NCBI GenBank assembly: GCA_900545825.1
Contig: URAS01000007.1
Coordinates: 62,001-126,000 of the forward strand
Direction: 5' to 3'
Length of the DNA: 64,000 nt
From: an uncultured Actinomyces sp.
GTDB taxonomy: Bacteria > Actinomycetota > Actinomycetes > Actinomycetales > Actinomycetaceae
Shown here: in pieces, positions 18,857 through 27,718 of the stretch
Position numbering within the stretch: position 1 is the stretch's first letter
Layout: every line of letters starts with the position of its first letter
Translations under genes and position numbers: made by a program
Notes under the pieces: model-generated
What the model was told of the DNA's origin: nothing
The model's database searches: none
Seen by the model: the letters and a program-made list of their open reading frames with translations, nothing else

Positions 18857-21372
18857 TTCTCTTGCGTCCCCTCCCCACCTCACCGAGGCTGCGCCGCGCG
18901 GTGCTCACCGTCGCCGCCACGCTGGCCCTCGCCGCCCCGCTGGTCCCGGCCACTGCGGGCACGCTTCCCGCCTGGGCCGACGCGGCGCCGACCACCCCGG
19001 CAACCACACAGGCGACGACCCCGGACGGGGCCACCTTGGCGATCGACAGCGTCGTCCCCGTCGCCGACGGCATCACCGTGACCGGCACCGGCTGGGTCAC
19101 GCAGAACCACGCCCGCGGTTCGCGTGTCGTCTTCAAATACGACCGCGGCGGCGTCAAGCTCCACACGCCACCCGACGTGCCCACCGAGACCGACAACCCC
19201 TTCACCGCGACCAACGTCGTCGGCTATGTCGACGCGAAGAACGACGGATCGTTCACGGCGACCCTCCCCTTCCCGACACCGGCGAACTCGTCCGTCGCCG
19301 ACGGGGCGTGGGCCGAGGGGACGACGCACCACGTAACTGCCCTGTCGGGGTCGCTGATTCCCGGCGACCAGATCCGCTCAGCCAACGTCACGTTCACCAT
19401 TGGCCAGCCAACGTGCACCGCCGACGAGGTCTCGCTGGTCCACCGCGACGACCAGACCGGGCAGGTGGCGACGGCATGCGTAACGAGGGCGGTCGACCTC
19501 GCCGGCGGCGCCCGGACGCTCCACGTCCGCGGATTCGGCTGGACGACGACGTCGGGCCAGGGCCCGGCGAGCGTTGTCATCAAGCTTGCCTCCCGTACCG
19601 ACCCGGCGGCCTCCGACTTCCAGTTCGTTCACACCGGCGCCACGGGCGACGCCATCCTCGCCCACCCGACAACCGGCGCCCCGGACCCGACGATGTGGGC
19701 GCTCATCACGCCCGACGCCCGCGGCAGCTTCGACCAGGCGATCCCGCTGCCCAGCCAGGCGAACGTTCCCCGCCAGGTGACGCCGGCTAGCGCGGGCGCC
19801 CTCGGGGCCGGCAAGAAGCTCACCGTCCACTTCCAAACCGGCCTGATCAGTGGCGACACCGCCCACTCGATCACCAGTGAGCCGCTGGTCATCGACGGCG
19901 TCCCCTACGCCGGCGACCAGACCGGCGAGACGACGGCATGCACCCCGTCCGGGCCGCGGTCGGTCCACTTCGAATACCCGGCCGGCCAGGCCGAGGACCC
20001 CCGCACTGGTCCGCGCGTCGGCTTTGGCGAGTCAGTGATCCTCGTCGGACAGGGCTTCTGCGCGACGAAACCCGAGCTCGGCGGATCCCGGATCGCCGTG
20101 AAGCTCGACGACGGGAGATTCTCGCGCCGGCCGGGCGAGGAGGTCCACTCGAATGCGACGATCTGGCAGATCATCGACGTCATCTCGGCCGACGGGTCGT
20201 TCCGCGTGCCCATCACTCTGCCGAAGAAGGGCGACGTCGCTGGCGGTTCGTCCCCCGCGTTCACCGAGGGCGCCCACACGCTGCGCCTGCTCACGGGCTC
20301 GATCAAGGAGGGCGACGTCGCCGGCTCGATCAAGACGACCCCCTTCACCGTCGGCACCTACGCCCCCAGCGGCGAGGCCCGCATCATCGACGCCTCGACC
20401 GAGCTGACCAGCGCCAACGCGAACGCCATGACGGCGACGCGCGACGGCAACCACGTGACCGCCACGCTCCCCCAGGCCCAGCCCGGAACGTGGGTGTACC
20501 TCACGGCCTACGCCGGCGCCGACTGGCGCGGCGCACTGCCGACGACGTGGTACCAGGTCGACGCGAACCACCAGGTCAAGGCGACAATCAGTCAGCCGGA
20601 CCAGGTTGCGGCCGGCGAGTGGACGCTGGTTGCCCAGGGTGACGACACCCAGCAGTCGGTCATCGGGTGGGCGCGCGTGCCCGCCGCCGACACGACGTCC
20701 TCCACCGGGGGCGGCACGACCGGGGGGAATACGGCGACACCGCACCCGGCGCATGCCTCTACCCGGAAGGCTTCCGCGACGCCGGTGACGCTGTCCCGGC
20801 CGGCGACGACGATCGTCCTCGCGCCGCGTCCTGTCGCGCAGGCCGCGAAGTCGGCCTCCTCGTCCGCCGCCCGCTACCCGGCTAAGCCGGGGACCGTGCC
20901 AGCCTCGCCGGTTGCCTCCCAATCCGCGTTGACCAGCGCAAACCAGGGCGGCCTCACCGTCACCCGCGCCGGCTCGATCCTCACCGTAACGTTCCCGACG
21001 ACGAGGGCGGTCGGCAGCTGGGTGTACGCCTACGCGTTTGACCCGGCCTCGCCGATCGACTGGCTGCAGCTCGACGACCACCGCCAGGTCAGCATCGACG
21101 TCGCCGGCCTCCACGCCGGGAAACACGCGCTCGCATTCATCGACGCCACCGGCGCCCTCATCGGCTGGGTCGACGCCACCAACACGGCAGCCACCAGCGC
21201 TTCCGCCCAGTCCCAGCCCGCCGCCGCAGTCGCCACCCGCCACTCCGTCACGCAGTCGCTGACCTTTTGGCTGCTTCTCGCGTCCGGCATCCTCCTCGCT
21301 GGCGGGATCGTCGCCGCCGTCCTCCTGACCCGCACCGGCCAGGCCCGAACCACCCAAGGAAAGACCCGATGA
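18853..21372 (+). CDS. large membrane-anchored surface protein with repeated Ig-like modules
   Basis: An 839-aa exported protein of no named family. After a signal peptide (VLTVAATLALAAP... AWADA) come three related modules of about 110-130 residues. Each has a GxGW/GxGF turn, a KLDDG-like strand, a SFxxxxPLP strand and a final LxTGSIKEGD or LSGSLIPGD element (about residues 50-180, 200-340, 380-510). Two shorter modules follow (TSANANAMTATRDG and TSANQGGLTVTRAG, each ending IGWARV/IGWVDAT), separated by an Ala/Ser/Pro-rich linker. The C-terminus is a membrane helix and basic tail. The GTG start overlaps the fecB stop; a TTG at 18862 has better spacing from AAGGAG. It is probably a surface receptor or relay for the transporter. 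Confidence 0.7.
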   Translation: MILLRPLPTSPRLRRAVLTVAATLALAAPLVPATAGTLPAWADAAPTTPATTQATTPDGATLAIDSVVPVADGITVTGTGWVTQNHARGSRVVFKYDRGGVKLHTPPDVPTETDNPFTATNVVGYVDAKNDGSFTATLPFPTPANSSVADGAWAEGTTHHVTALSGSLIPGDQIRSANVTFTIGQPTCTADEVSLVHRDDQTGQVATACVTRAVDLAGGARTLHVRGFGWTTTSGQGPASVVIKLASRTDPAASDFQFVHTGATGDAILAHPTTGAPDPTMWALITPDARGSFDQAIPLPSQANVPRQVTPASAGALGAGKKLTVHFQTGLISGDTAHSITSEPLVIDGVPYAGDQTGETTACTPSGPRSVHFEYPAGQAEDPRTGPRVGFGESVILVGQGFCATKPELGGSRIAVKLDDGRFSRRPGEEVHSNATIWQIIDVISADGSFRVPITLPKKGDVAGGSSPAFTEGAHTLRLLTGSIKEGDVAGSIKTTPFTVGTYAPSGEARIIDASTELTSANANAMTATRDGNHVTATLPQAQPGTWVYLTAYAGADWRGALPTTWYQVDANHQVKATISQPDQVAAGEWTLVAQGDDTQQSVIGWARVPAADTTSSTGGGTTGGNTATPHPAHASTRKASATPVTLSRPATTIVLAPRPVAQAAKSASSSAARYPAKPGTVPASPVASQSALTSANQGGLTVTRAGSILTVTFPTTRAVGSWVYAYAFDPASPIDWLQLDDHRQVSIDVAGLHAGKHALAFIDATGALIGWVDATNTAATSASAQSQPAAAVATRHSVTQSLTFWLLLASGILLAGGIVAAVLLTRTGQARTTQGKTR

Positions 21373-22277
21373 CCTCGCCTGTTACCGCTTCGTCCCCGCT
21401 CACCCCGCGCCGCGTGCTCGCGGGGTGTGCCCTCGTCCTTGCCCTCCTCGCCACGCTGCTGATCGGGGCTCCGCGTGCCCTCGCGTTGCCGCCCGGCGGC
21501 GCGGGCGACTCGAACGCCGGCCAGTCGACGATCAACCCGTCGGTCCTGCCCGTCGGCGGCACGGTATCGTTCACGCTGACCGGCTTCCCCGCGGGATCGA
21601 CCGTGTCGGTCAAGCTCGACGACGGCCTCATCGACGGCTCGGACTCATCCCAGCAGTTCACCGGCGTCGTCCACAAGGGCGTCGTCCCGGCATCGGGCAC
21701 GTGGTCGTCGAGTTTTGTCCTGCCCAGCTACGTCCATGAGGGCTCCCACTGGCTGCGGTTCCTCACGACCTACGGGCCGAACAATCAGGGCTACACCCAC
21801 CGGTCGGCGAACTTCCAGGTGGTCGCGGCCGGCGACTCGCGTGCCAATAGTGGCGGCGCCGTCACGGGGACGACCGACCCGGACAACGACGCTAATCTCG
21901 CGGAGAACCAGGCCGGCGGCGCAACCGTGACCCGCAGCCAGGCGGCCCCCGCTTCCAGCTCGGCGGCACCTGGCCAGAAGGCTGGCTCCGGCACGGCTAC
22001 GGCGTCCGCGCCGGCACAGGCGACCGCCTCGGAGACGCCCTCGGCGACGTCCCAGCCGTCGAAGTCCTCCGCGGGCGGCGTCCCGGTCGTCGGGATCATC
22101 GTCCTGGTCGCCGTTGCCGTGCTGGTCGCGGCCGGTTTGACGGCGATCGTCCTCCGTAACCGTAAGCTCGCGCGCGCCGGCACCCAGGCCGCAGAACCCG
22201 CCGGCGATGCCTCCGAGCCGGCCGCGGGCGAGTCCACGTCGGACGATTCTGCGACAACTCCTCCGACGGCCGAGTGA
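21369..22277 (+). CDS. small membrane-anchored surface protein with one Ig-like module
   Basis: A 302-aa exported protein. The order is signal peptide (residues 14-39, ending ALA), one Ig-like module (about residues 50-155) with SFTLTGFPAGSTVSVKLDDG and HWLRFLT, an Ala/Ser/Thr-rich linker, a membrane helix (VVGIIVLVAVAVLVAAGL), and an acidic cytoplasmic tail. The module matches those of the 839-aa neighbour and of the divergent beta-propeller protein. The ATG overlaps the upstream TGA (ATGA) and the stop overlaps the next GTG, so it is tightly coupled to the transporter genes. The function is unknown; delivery of substrate from the wall to the lipoprotein is a guess from context. Confidence 0.7.
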   Translation: MTSPVTASSPLTPRRVLAGCALVLALLATLLIGAPRALALPPGGAGDSNAGQSTINPSVLPVGGTVSFTLTGFPAGSTVSVKLDDGLIDGSDSSQQFTGVVHKGVVPASGTWSSSFVLPSYVHEGSHWLRFLTTYGPNNQGYTHRSANFQVVAAGDSRANSGGAVTGTTDPDNDANLAENQAGGATVTRSQAAPASSSAAPGQKAGSGTATASAPAQATASETPSATSQPSKSSAGGVPVVGIIVLVAVAVLVAAGLTAIVLRNRKLARAGTQAAEPAGDASEPAAGESTSDDSATTPPTAE

Positions 22278-23293
22278 GCGCGCAGGTCGGCACCCATTCC
22301 CCCGCGGCGAGGGCGGCGCTGGCCGCCGTCCTCGCCGCCCTCCTCGTCCTCGTCGTCGTCCTCTCGTTGTCGCTGGGGTCGAATTCGATGGGGTTCGCGA
22401 CGACGTGGCGGCTTCTATTGGCCCCCGACGGCTCGACGAACGCGACCGTCCTCCACGAGCTGCGGCTGCCGCGCACCATCCTCGGCATCCTCGTCGGCGC
22501 GGCGTTAGGGCTGGCCGGGGCACTCATGCAGTCACTCACCCGCAACCCGCTGGCCGACCCCGGGATCCTCGGCATCAACGCGGGCGCGAGTTTCGCTGTC
22601 GTCCTCGCCGTCGCGCTCGGCGGCTGGACGTCGATTCACGCCTACGTGTGGTTCGCGTTCGTCGGCGCCGCCCTCGCGGCCCTCGGCGTCCACCTGCTGG
22701 GCCAGGCCGGACACACCCGCTCGACGCCGGCCCGGCTGGCACTCGCCGGGATCGCCCTGTCCGCCGCGCTGGGCGCCCTCACCCAGACGACGATCCTCGC
22801 GAACCAACACGCCTTTAACGAGTTCCGGTTCTGGGTCGCCGGCTCCCTTGAGGGACGCGGGTGGACGGTCTCGGCGACGGTCGGCATCTTTATGGCGGTC
22901 GGCGCCGTCCTCGGCCTCGCACTGGGACCCGCCCTCAACGCCCTCGCCCTGGGCGACGAGGCCGGCCGCAGCCTGGGCGTCAACGTCGCGCGCACCCGCG
23001 GCCTCACGATGCTCGCCGTCACCCTCCTGTGCGGCGCCGCGACGGCCGCCGCCGGGCCGCTGACGTTCGTCGGGCTGGCCGTCCCCTTTGTTATCCGCGC
23101 GCTCGTCGGGCCCGACCAGCGGTGGATCGGGATCCTCAGCCTCGTCGCGGGACCCGTGTGGCTGCTGGGCGCCGACGTCCTCGCACGCGTCCTCGTCGCG
23201 CCACAGGAGGTGCCCGTCGGCATCGTATCGGCGCTGGTCGGGGCCCCATTCTTCGTGTGGCTGGTGCGCCGGAGGGAGGTGAGCGCCCTGTGA
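22274..23293 (+). CDS. FecCD-family ABC permease 1
   Basis: A 339-aa permease of the iron-siderophore/cobalamin type with nine to ten hydrophobic segments. Family signatures include RLPRTILGILVGAALGLAG, QSLTRNPLADPGILGINAGA and the cytoplasmic ATPase-contact region ALALGDEAGRSLGVN. The GTG start overlaps the preceding stop. It should pair with the following permease to form the FepD/FepG-like heterodimeric channel. Confidence 0.92.
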   Translation: MSAQVGTHSPAARAALAAVLAALLVLVVVLSLSLGSNSMGFATTWRLLLAPDGSTNATVLHELRLPRTILGILVGAALGLAGALMQSLTRNPLADPGILGINAGASFAVVLAVALGGWTSIHAYVWFAFVGAALAALGVHLLGQAGHTRSTPARLALAGIALSAALGALTQTTILANQHAFNEFRFWVAGSLEGRGWTVSATVGIFMAVGAVLGLALGPALNALALGDEAGRSLGVNVARTRGLTMLAVTLLCGAATAAAGPLTFVGLAVPFVIRALVGPDQRWIGILSLVAGPVWLLGADVLARVLVAPQEVPVGIVSALVGAPFFVWLVRRREVSAL

Positions 23294-24351
23294 GCCGCTT
23301 GTTCCGCCCCCACGAGCGCCCGCAGTACTTTGTCTGGCGCAGCGGGCGCGCCTCGGTGCGTTTCGAGCGGCGGTCCTGCGCCCTCGCCGTCGCCCTCGTC
23401 GCCGGGATCGGCGCGGCCGGCGCCTGCGCCCTCATGATCGGGGACTATCCAATTTCGGCCAGCGGCGCCTGGGCCGCCCTGGTCGGACGCTCGCCGGATC
23501 CGCTGGCCACGTATTTCGTCACCGCGGTGAGGGCGCCCCGGATCGTCGTGTCCATCCTCGTCGGCGCCCTGCTGGGCCTGTCGGGCGCCCTGTTTCAGAC
23601 CGTGTCGGCGAACCCGCTGGGCAGCCCCGATATCATCGGTTTCACCACGGGCTCGGCCACCGGCGCCCTCGTCGCCATGATCGTTGGTGGCGCCTCGACC
23701 GGCGGAGTCGCCGCGGGCGCGGTCGCCGGCGGCGTGGCCACCGCCGCGCTCATCTACGCCCTGGCGTGGCGCGACGGCGTCACGGGCTTCCGCATGGTCC
23801 TCGTCGGCATTGGCATCTCGGCGGCGCTCAGCGCCATCAACCACCTCCTCATTATCCGGGCGCCCCTCGAGGACGCCCAGGCCGCCGAAGCGTGGAAAGC
23901 CGGCTCGCTCAACGCGATGACCTGGACCGACGCGGCCATCACCGGCGCAACGCTGGCGGTCGCGATTCCCCTGCTTGTCGCCCTCTCGCGCCCCCTGTCG
24001 ACCCTCGCGCTCGGTGACGACGCCGCCACCGGCCTGGGGGTCCGCGTCGAGGGCGTCCGTGCCGCCGCGATCGCCCTCGGGGTCGGCCTCGTCGCCTGCG
24101 CCGTCGCCACGTGCGGCCCGATCGCGTTCGTCGCCCTCGCGGCCCCACATTCGGCCCGCCGCCTGGCGCACACCCGCGGCCTCGGGCTCGCGTCGTCGGC
24201 ACTCATGGGGGCGCTGCTCACGCTCGTCTCCGATATCGCCGCCCAACGCCTGTTTGCGCCCACCCAGCTGGCGGTCGGCGTCGTCACCGGCGCGCTGGGT
24301 GGCTGCTACCTCGTCCTGTTGTTGGCCCACGAATGGAGGTCTCGCCCGTGA
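23290..24351 (+). CDS. FecCD-family ABC permease 2
   Basis: A 353-aa permease with the same signatures as its neighbour: VRAPRIVVSILVGALLGLSG, ANPLGSPDIIGFTTG and LALGDDAATGLGV. It has a somewhat longer cytoplasmic N-terminus (RPHERPQYFVWRSG). GTG start overlapping the fecC stop. It resembles FepG, the second half of a heterodimeric siderophore permease. Confidence 0.92.
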   Translation: MSRLFRPHERPQYFVWRSGRASVRFERRSCALAVALVAGIGAAGACALMIGDYPISASGAWAALVGRSPDPLATYFVTAVRAPRIVVSILVGALLGLSGALFQTVSANPLGSPDIIGFTTGSATGALVAMIVGGASTGGVAAGAVAGGVATAALIYALAWRDGVTGFRMVLVGIGISAALSAINHLLIIRAPLEDAQAAEAWKAGSLNAMTWTDAAITGATLAVAIPLLVALSRPLSTLALGDDAATGLGVRVEGVRAAAIALGVGLVACAVATCGPIAFVALAAPHSARRLAHTRGLGLASSALMGALLTLVSDIAAQRLFAPTQLAVGVVTGALGGCYLVLLLAHEWRSRP

Positions 24352-25160
24352 CCCGCCTTGCCGCGCGCGGCATCACCGTCGCCTACGACCACCACGTCGT
24401 CCTCTCCGACGTGTCGTTCACGATTCCCCCGGGCGAATTTACGGCGATCATTGGCCCTAACGCCTGCGGAAAGTCGACCCTGTTGCGTGCCCTCACCCGC
24501 GTCGTCCCCCTCGAGGGCGGACAGATCCTCCTTGAGGACCGGCCGATCGGCGAGTACTCGCCCAAAGACATCGCCCGCCGCGTCGGGCTGCTCCCCCAGT
24601 CGCCGACCGCACCCGACGGCATCAGCGTCGCCGACCTCGTCGCGCGCGGCCGCTATCCCCACCAGTCGCTGCTGCGGCAGTGGTCGCCCGCCGACGAGGA
24701 CGCCGTGGCAGCCGCCATGGCGAGTGCCGGCGTCACCCACCTGGCCGAACGTGCCGTCTCAGAGCTGTCGGGCGGCCAGCGCCAGCGCGTGTGGATCGCC
24801 ATGATCCTCGCCCAGGACACCGACCTCGTCCTCCTCGACGAGCCAACGACCTACCTCGATATTTCACACCAGATTGACGTCCTCGAGCTGGCCCGCGCCC
24901 TCCAAGCGGCCGGTCGCACGGTCGTCGCGGTCCTCCACGACCTCAACCTCGCGTTCCGCTACGCGACCCATGTCGCCGTCATGCATGCTGGCCGAATCGT
25001 CGCCGAGGGCGCGCCCGGCGAGGTCGTGTCGGCCGCCCTCATCGAGGACGTCTTTGACCTGCCCTGTCGCGTCCTCCCCGACCCCGAAAGCGGCACGCCC
25101 CTGGTCATTCCCCGACTGCGAAACCCCCGTGCCGCAGCGGGCGACATGCCCCGTGACTGA
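24348..25160 (+). CDS. FecE/FepC-family ABC ATPase
   Basis: A 270-aa ATP-binding subunit. Walker A is GPNACGKST (36-44), with Ala where FepC-like proteins have Gly. The Q-loop, the signature SGGQRQRVWIA, Walker B LVLLDEP and the H-loop VLHDLN are intact, so it should be active. GTG start overlapping the permease stop. It energises the importer encoded by the two preceding genes. Confidence 0.93.
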   Translation: MTRLAARGITVAYDHHVVLSDVSFTIPPGEFTAIIGPNACGKSTLLRALTRVVPLEGGQILLEDRPIGEYSPKDIARRVGLLPQSPTAPDGISVADLVARGRYPHQSLLRQWSPADEDAVAAAMASAGVTHLAERAVSELSGGQRQRVWIAMILAQDTDLVLLDEPTTYLDISHQIDVLELARALQAAGRTVVAVLHDLNLAFRYATHVAVMHAGRIVAEGAPGEVVSAALIEDVFDLPCRVLPDPESGTPLVIPRLRNPRAAAGDMPRD

Positions 25161-25180
25161 GCACGGTTTACCCTGAGGGC

Positions 25181-25828
25181 ATGGAGGTTTTCGCCCATTC
25201 CCCTGAGGACCCCTGCGCCGTCCTCGTCTGTGTTTCCGGGCTGGGGTCCAACCACACCCAGTGGAACGCCGTCGCCACCGCCGCCGACGACATGGCGGTC
25301 GTCAGCTACGACCGTGAAGGCATCGACGTCGACGAGGCCGCCGCCGAACTCGAGGACGTCGTCGCCCTCGCCAAACGCCGCTACCCGGGTCTGCCTGTTG
25401 TCGTCCTCGCCCACTCGTGGGGCGCCATGATCGCCCACGTGTGGGCGACGACACCGCGGCCGGGCGTCGTCGGCCTCATCCTCGCCGACCCATCGTTTCC
25501 GGGAAACAGCGAGTGGATTCCGGCGCCCCTGCAACGCGTCGAACGCACCGTTGCGCGGGTCCACAGCCAACACAGCGCCCGCGAACTGCCGGCCTTTTAC
25601 CACGCCTGGAAAACACTTCAGGCCCGAGACCTTGCGGTCTCGGACCTGAAGACTTTGGTGATTTCAGCGGACAACACGCGCCGGCATCGGCACCACGTCG
25701 ACGAAATCCGCGTCTGGGCGGAAACGATCGGCGCCGACTGTGTCGTGTCCCGCTCCCGCAAGCACGCCCTGCCGACTAGCGACCCGGGCCTGCTTGCGGG
25801 TGAGGCTCGACGGTTAGCCCTTGACTGA
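25181..25828 (+). CDS. alpha/beta hydrolase
   Basis: A 215-aa alpha/beta-hydrolase fold protein. The nucleophile elbow is AHSWGA (Ser near residue 79), with Ala replacing the usual first Gly; an oxyanion segment SGLGSNHTQWN lies near residue 20; the likely catalytic His is in SRKHALPTSDPG. No signal peptide. It lies 20 bases after the ATPase gene, so it may be the last gene of the uptake operon, where hydrolysis of an imported ester-type metallophore would make sense; this is inference. A strong 16-bp inverted repeat lies inside the gene, and its end overlaps the convergent permease gene by 15 bases. Confidence 0.78.
   Translation: MEVFAHSPEDPCAVLVCVSGLGSNHTQWNAVATAADDMAVVSYDREGIDVDEAAAELEDVVALAKRRYPGLPVVVLAHSWGAMIAHVWATTPRPGVVGLILADPSFPGNSEWIPAPLQRVERTVARVHSQHSARELPAFYHAWKTLQARDLAVSDLKTLVISADNTRRHRHHVDEIRVWAETIGADCVVSRSRKHALPTSDPGLLAGEARRLALD
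25616..25651 (-). terminator. terminator-like hairpin inside the hydrolase gene
   Basis: CTTCAGGCCCGAGACC and GGTCTCGGACCTGAAG pair over 15 of 16 positions with a 4-base loop. On the minus strand the hairpin is followed by TGTTTTCC. It lies about 165 bases past the stop of the convergent sugar-permease gene, so it may terminate that operon from within the hydrolase coding sequence. Confidence 0.5.
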
Positions 25829-26725
25829 CCCCGCGGCCAGGCCGGCACGCCAGTAGCGCTGCAGGCCGAGGAACAGGATGATCAGCGGGATAACACCCAG
25901 GAGGGCGCCGAGCATGACCGCGCCCTTCGCCGGGGCGAAGTAACTCATCATGCCGTAGAGGCCCAGGGTCACCGGTTTCAGACTGTCGGTCGAGATCATC
26001 ATCAACGGCAACAGGAAGTTGTTCCACGTCGCCACGAAGATGAACAGGAAGATCGTCACCATCGCGGGCGCCAGCAGGCGCGTCACCATGGTGAAGAAGA
26101 TCCGTGCCTCGGACGCCCCGTCGATGCGGGCGGCCTCGATGAGCTCGGTCGGAACCGACGACTGGGCGTACACCCACCCGAGGAACACGCCGAACGGCGA
26201 GACGCACGACGGAATGATGATCGACAGCATGGTGTTCGACAGGCCAACGTGCTGGAACATCGTGTACAGCGGGATGGTCAGCAGGGCGACGGGCATGAGC
26301 AGGCCGCCCATGATGATGCCCAGCGTCGCGCTGCGGCCGGGGAACCGGAACTTCGCGAGGGCGTAGCCCGCCATCACCGACAGCAGCGTGCCGACGACGC
26401 CGGCAACACACGAGTAGATGAGCGAGTTGAGCACCCAGCGCCAGAACAGATCCTTCGTCCAGCCCATGAGCTTGTCGTAGTTACCCGCCCAATCGAAGTG
26501 GGCAAACCACAGACCGAACGTCGAGGTCAAGTCGGAGTTCGACTTGGTCGACGCGATGATCACCCAGTAGATCGGGAACAGGAAGTAGATGAGCGCGAGG
26601 ACGGCGACGATGATCGCGATGGCGCGCTGCCCGCCCGAGGGCGCCAGCGACTTCGGCGGCGGCGGAACCGCCGGCGCCTTCTTACGCTTGTGCGCCTTCG
26701 GCTTCTTCACATCAGCGTGTGCCAT
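25814..26725 (-). CDS. carbohydrate ABC transporter permease, MalG family
   Basis: A 303-aa inner-membrane permease of the CUT1 family with six hydrophobic segments and the ATPase-docking EAA loop EAARIDGASEARIFFTMV. The N-terminus is lysine- and proline-rich. It is the last gene of the lnpA operon, two bases from the MalF-like gene. No ATPase gene is nearby; a shared MsiK-type ATPase elsewhere is usual for actinobacterial CUT1 systems. The predicted substrate is galacto-N-biose or lacto-N-biose, from the adjacent phosphorylase. Confidence 0.9.
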   Translation of the reverse strand: MAHADVKKPKAHKRKKAPAVPPPPKSLAPSGGQRAIAIIVAVLALIYFLFPIYWVIIASTKSNSDLTSTFGLWFAHFDWAGNYDKLMGWTKDLFWRWVLNSLIYSCVAGVVGTLLSVMAGYALAKFRFPGRSATLGIIMGGLLMPVALLTIPLYTMFQHVGLSNTMLSIIIPSCVSPFGVFLGWVYAQSSVPTELIEAARIDGASEARIFFTMVTRLLAPAMVTIFLFIFVATWNNFLLPLMMISTDSLKPVTLGLYGMMSYFAPAKGAVMLGALLGVIPLIILFLGLQRYWRAGLAAGSVKG

Positions 26726-26727
26726 GG

Positions 26728-27654
26728 CTAGTCCACCTTCCTCTGAACGAACGCGTAGATCGACGCGAGGATGCCCGCGATGATCGCCATGACGATCGAG
26801 ATCGCCGAGGCCGGGCCGTCGCCACCAGGCGTGATCTGGCCCATCATCGTGTTGTACGCCATCATCATCGGCGTGTAGGCGTTACCCATCCACGTGTTGA
26901 CCGCGGCCAACACCGACGGCTCGTTGAACAGCTGGATCGTGCCGACGATCGACAGCAAGACGGCCAGCAGCGCGGCCTTGCCGAGCAGCGGCACCTTGAT
27001 GCGACGGACGACCTGCCATCCGGTCGCCCCGTCGATCCGGGCGGCCTCGTAGAGGTCGTGCGGGATCGCCTGGAGGGCGGCCAGGAAGATCAGCATGTTG
27101 TAGCCCGTGTACGTCCACGTCGTCATGTTGGCCATCGACACGAGGACGATGCCCGGCCCCATGAGGTTGACGTTCGGGTCGAAGTGCCTGAGGAAGCTGA
27201 TGAGGGGCGAGATCTGCGGCGTGTACAAGTACACCCAGACGATCGCACCGACGATACCGGGAATCGCGTAGGGAAGGAAGTAACCCAGACGGAAACCGGC
27301 GACATGCTTAATGAGGAACGAGTCGAGCAGGAGGGCCAGCGCCATCGCCAGGATGATCATGATGGGAACCTGGATCAGCGTGTATCCGAACACGCGAGCC
27401 ATGCCCTTCCAGAACGTCGCGGACGTGACCGTGGCCTGGTAGTTCGCCAACCCAACAAACTGCTCGGTTGATTGCCCGCCACCGTAGAGGCCACCCGCGG
27501 ACTTCACCTGGAAGAACGAGGACTTGATCGCGACGATGATCGGAACAATGAAGACAATGAGATAGACGATGGCGAAGGGCGCCATGAAAGCCCAGCCGGT
27601 CTTGGCCTCGGCTTTTTGGGCGCGGTTTGACCCTCGCGTGGCAGTTTTAGCCAC
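26728..27654 (-). CDS. carbohydrate ABC transporter permease, MalF family
   Basis: A 308-aa CUT1 permease with six hydrophobic segments and the EAA loop EAARIDGATGWQVVRRIKVP. I chose the GTG at 27654 because AAGGAGG lies five bases upstream; an in-frame ATG six codons earlier overlaps that ribosome-binding site. Partner of the MalG-type permease immediately downstream. Confidence 0.9.
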   Translation of the reverse strand: MAKTATRGSNRAQKAEAKTGWAFMAPFAIVYLIVFIVPIIVAIKSSFFQVKSAGGLYGGGQSTEQFVGLANYQATVTSATFWKGMARVFGYTLIQVPIMIILAMALALLLDSFLIKHVAGFRLGYFLPYAIPGIVGAIVWVYLYTPQISPLISFLRHFDPNVNLMGPGIVLVSMANMTTWTYTGYNMLIFLAALQAIPHDLYEAARIDGATGWQVVRRIKVPLLGKAALLAVLLSIVGTIQLFNEPSVLAAVNTWMGNAYTPMMMAYNTMMGQITPGGDGPASAISIVMAIIAGILASIYAFVQRKVD

Positions 27655-27676
27655 GGTTACCTCCTTCATTCGCAGG

Positions 27677-27706
27677 GTGGGGCGACGCCCAGAGGCGTCG
27701 CCCCAC
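27677..27706 (-). other. hairpin between binding-protein and permease genes
   Basis: A 13-bp perfect stem, GTGGGGCGACGCC with GGCGTCGCCCCAC, and a 4-base loop without a T-tract. It lies just after the binding-protein gene inside the operon. Such structures often protect the upstream mRNA so that more binding protein than permease is made. Confidence 0.6.
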
Positions 27707-27718
27707 TCTCACGCGGTT

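Noticed and set aside
18853..21372. HtaA-type heme-binding domains
   Set aside because: The modules lack the HtaA length and conserved Tyr/His pattern; they are Ig-like beta modules.
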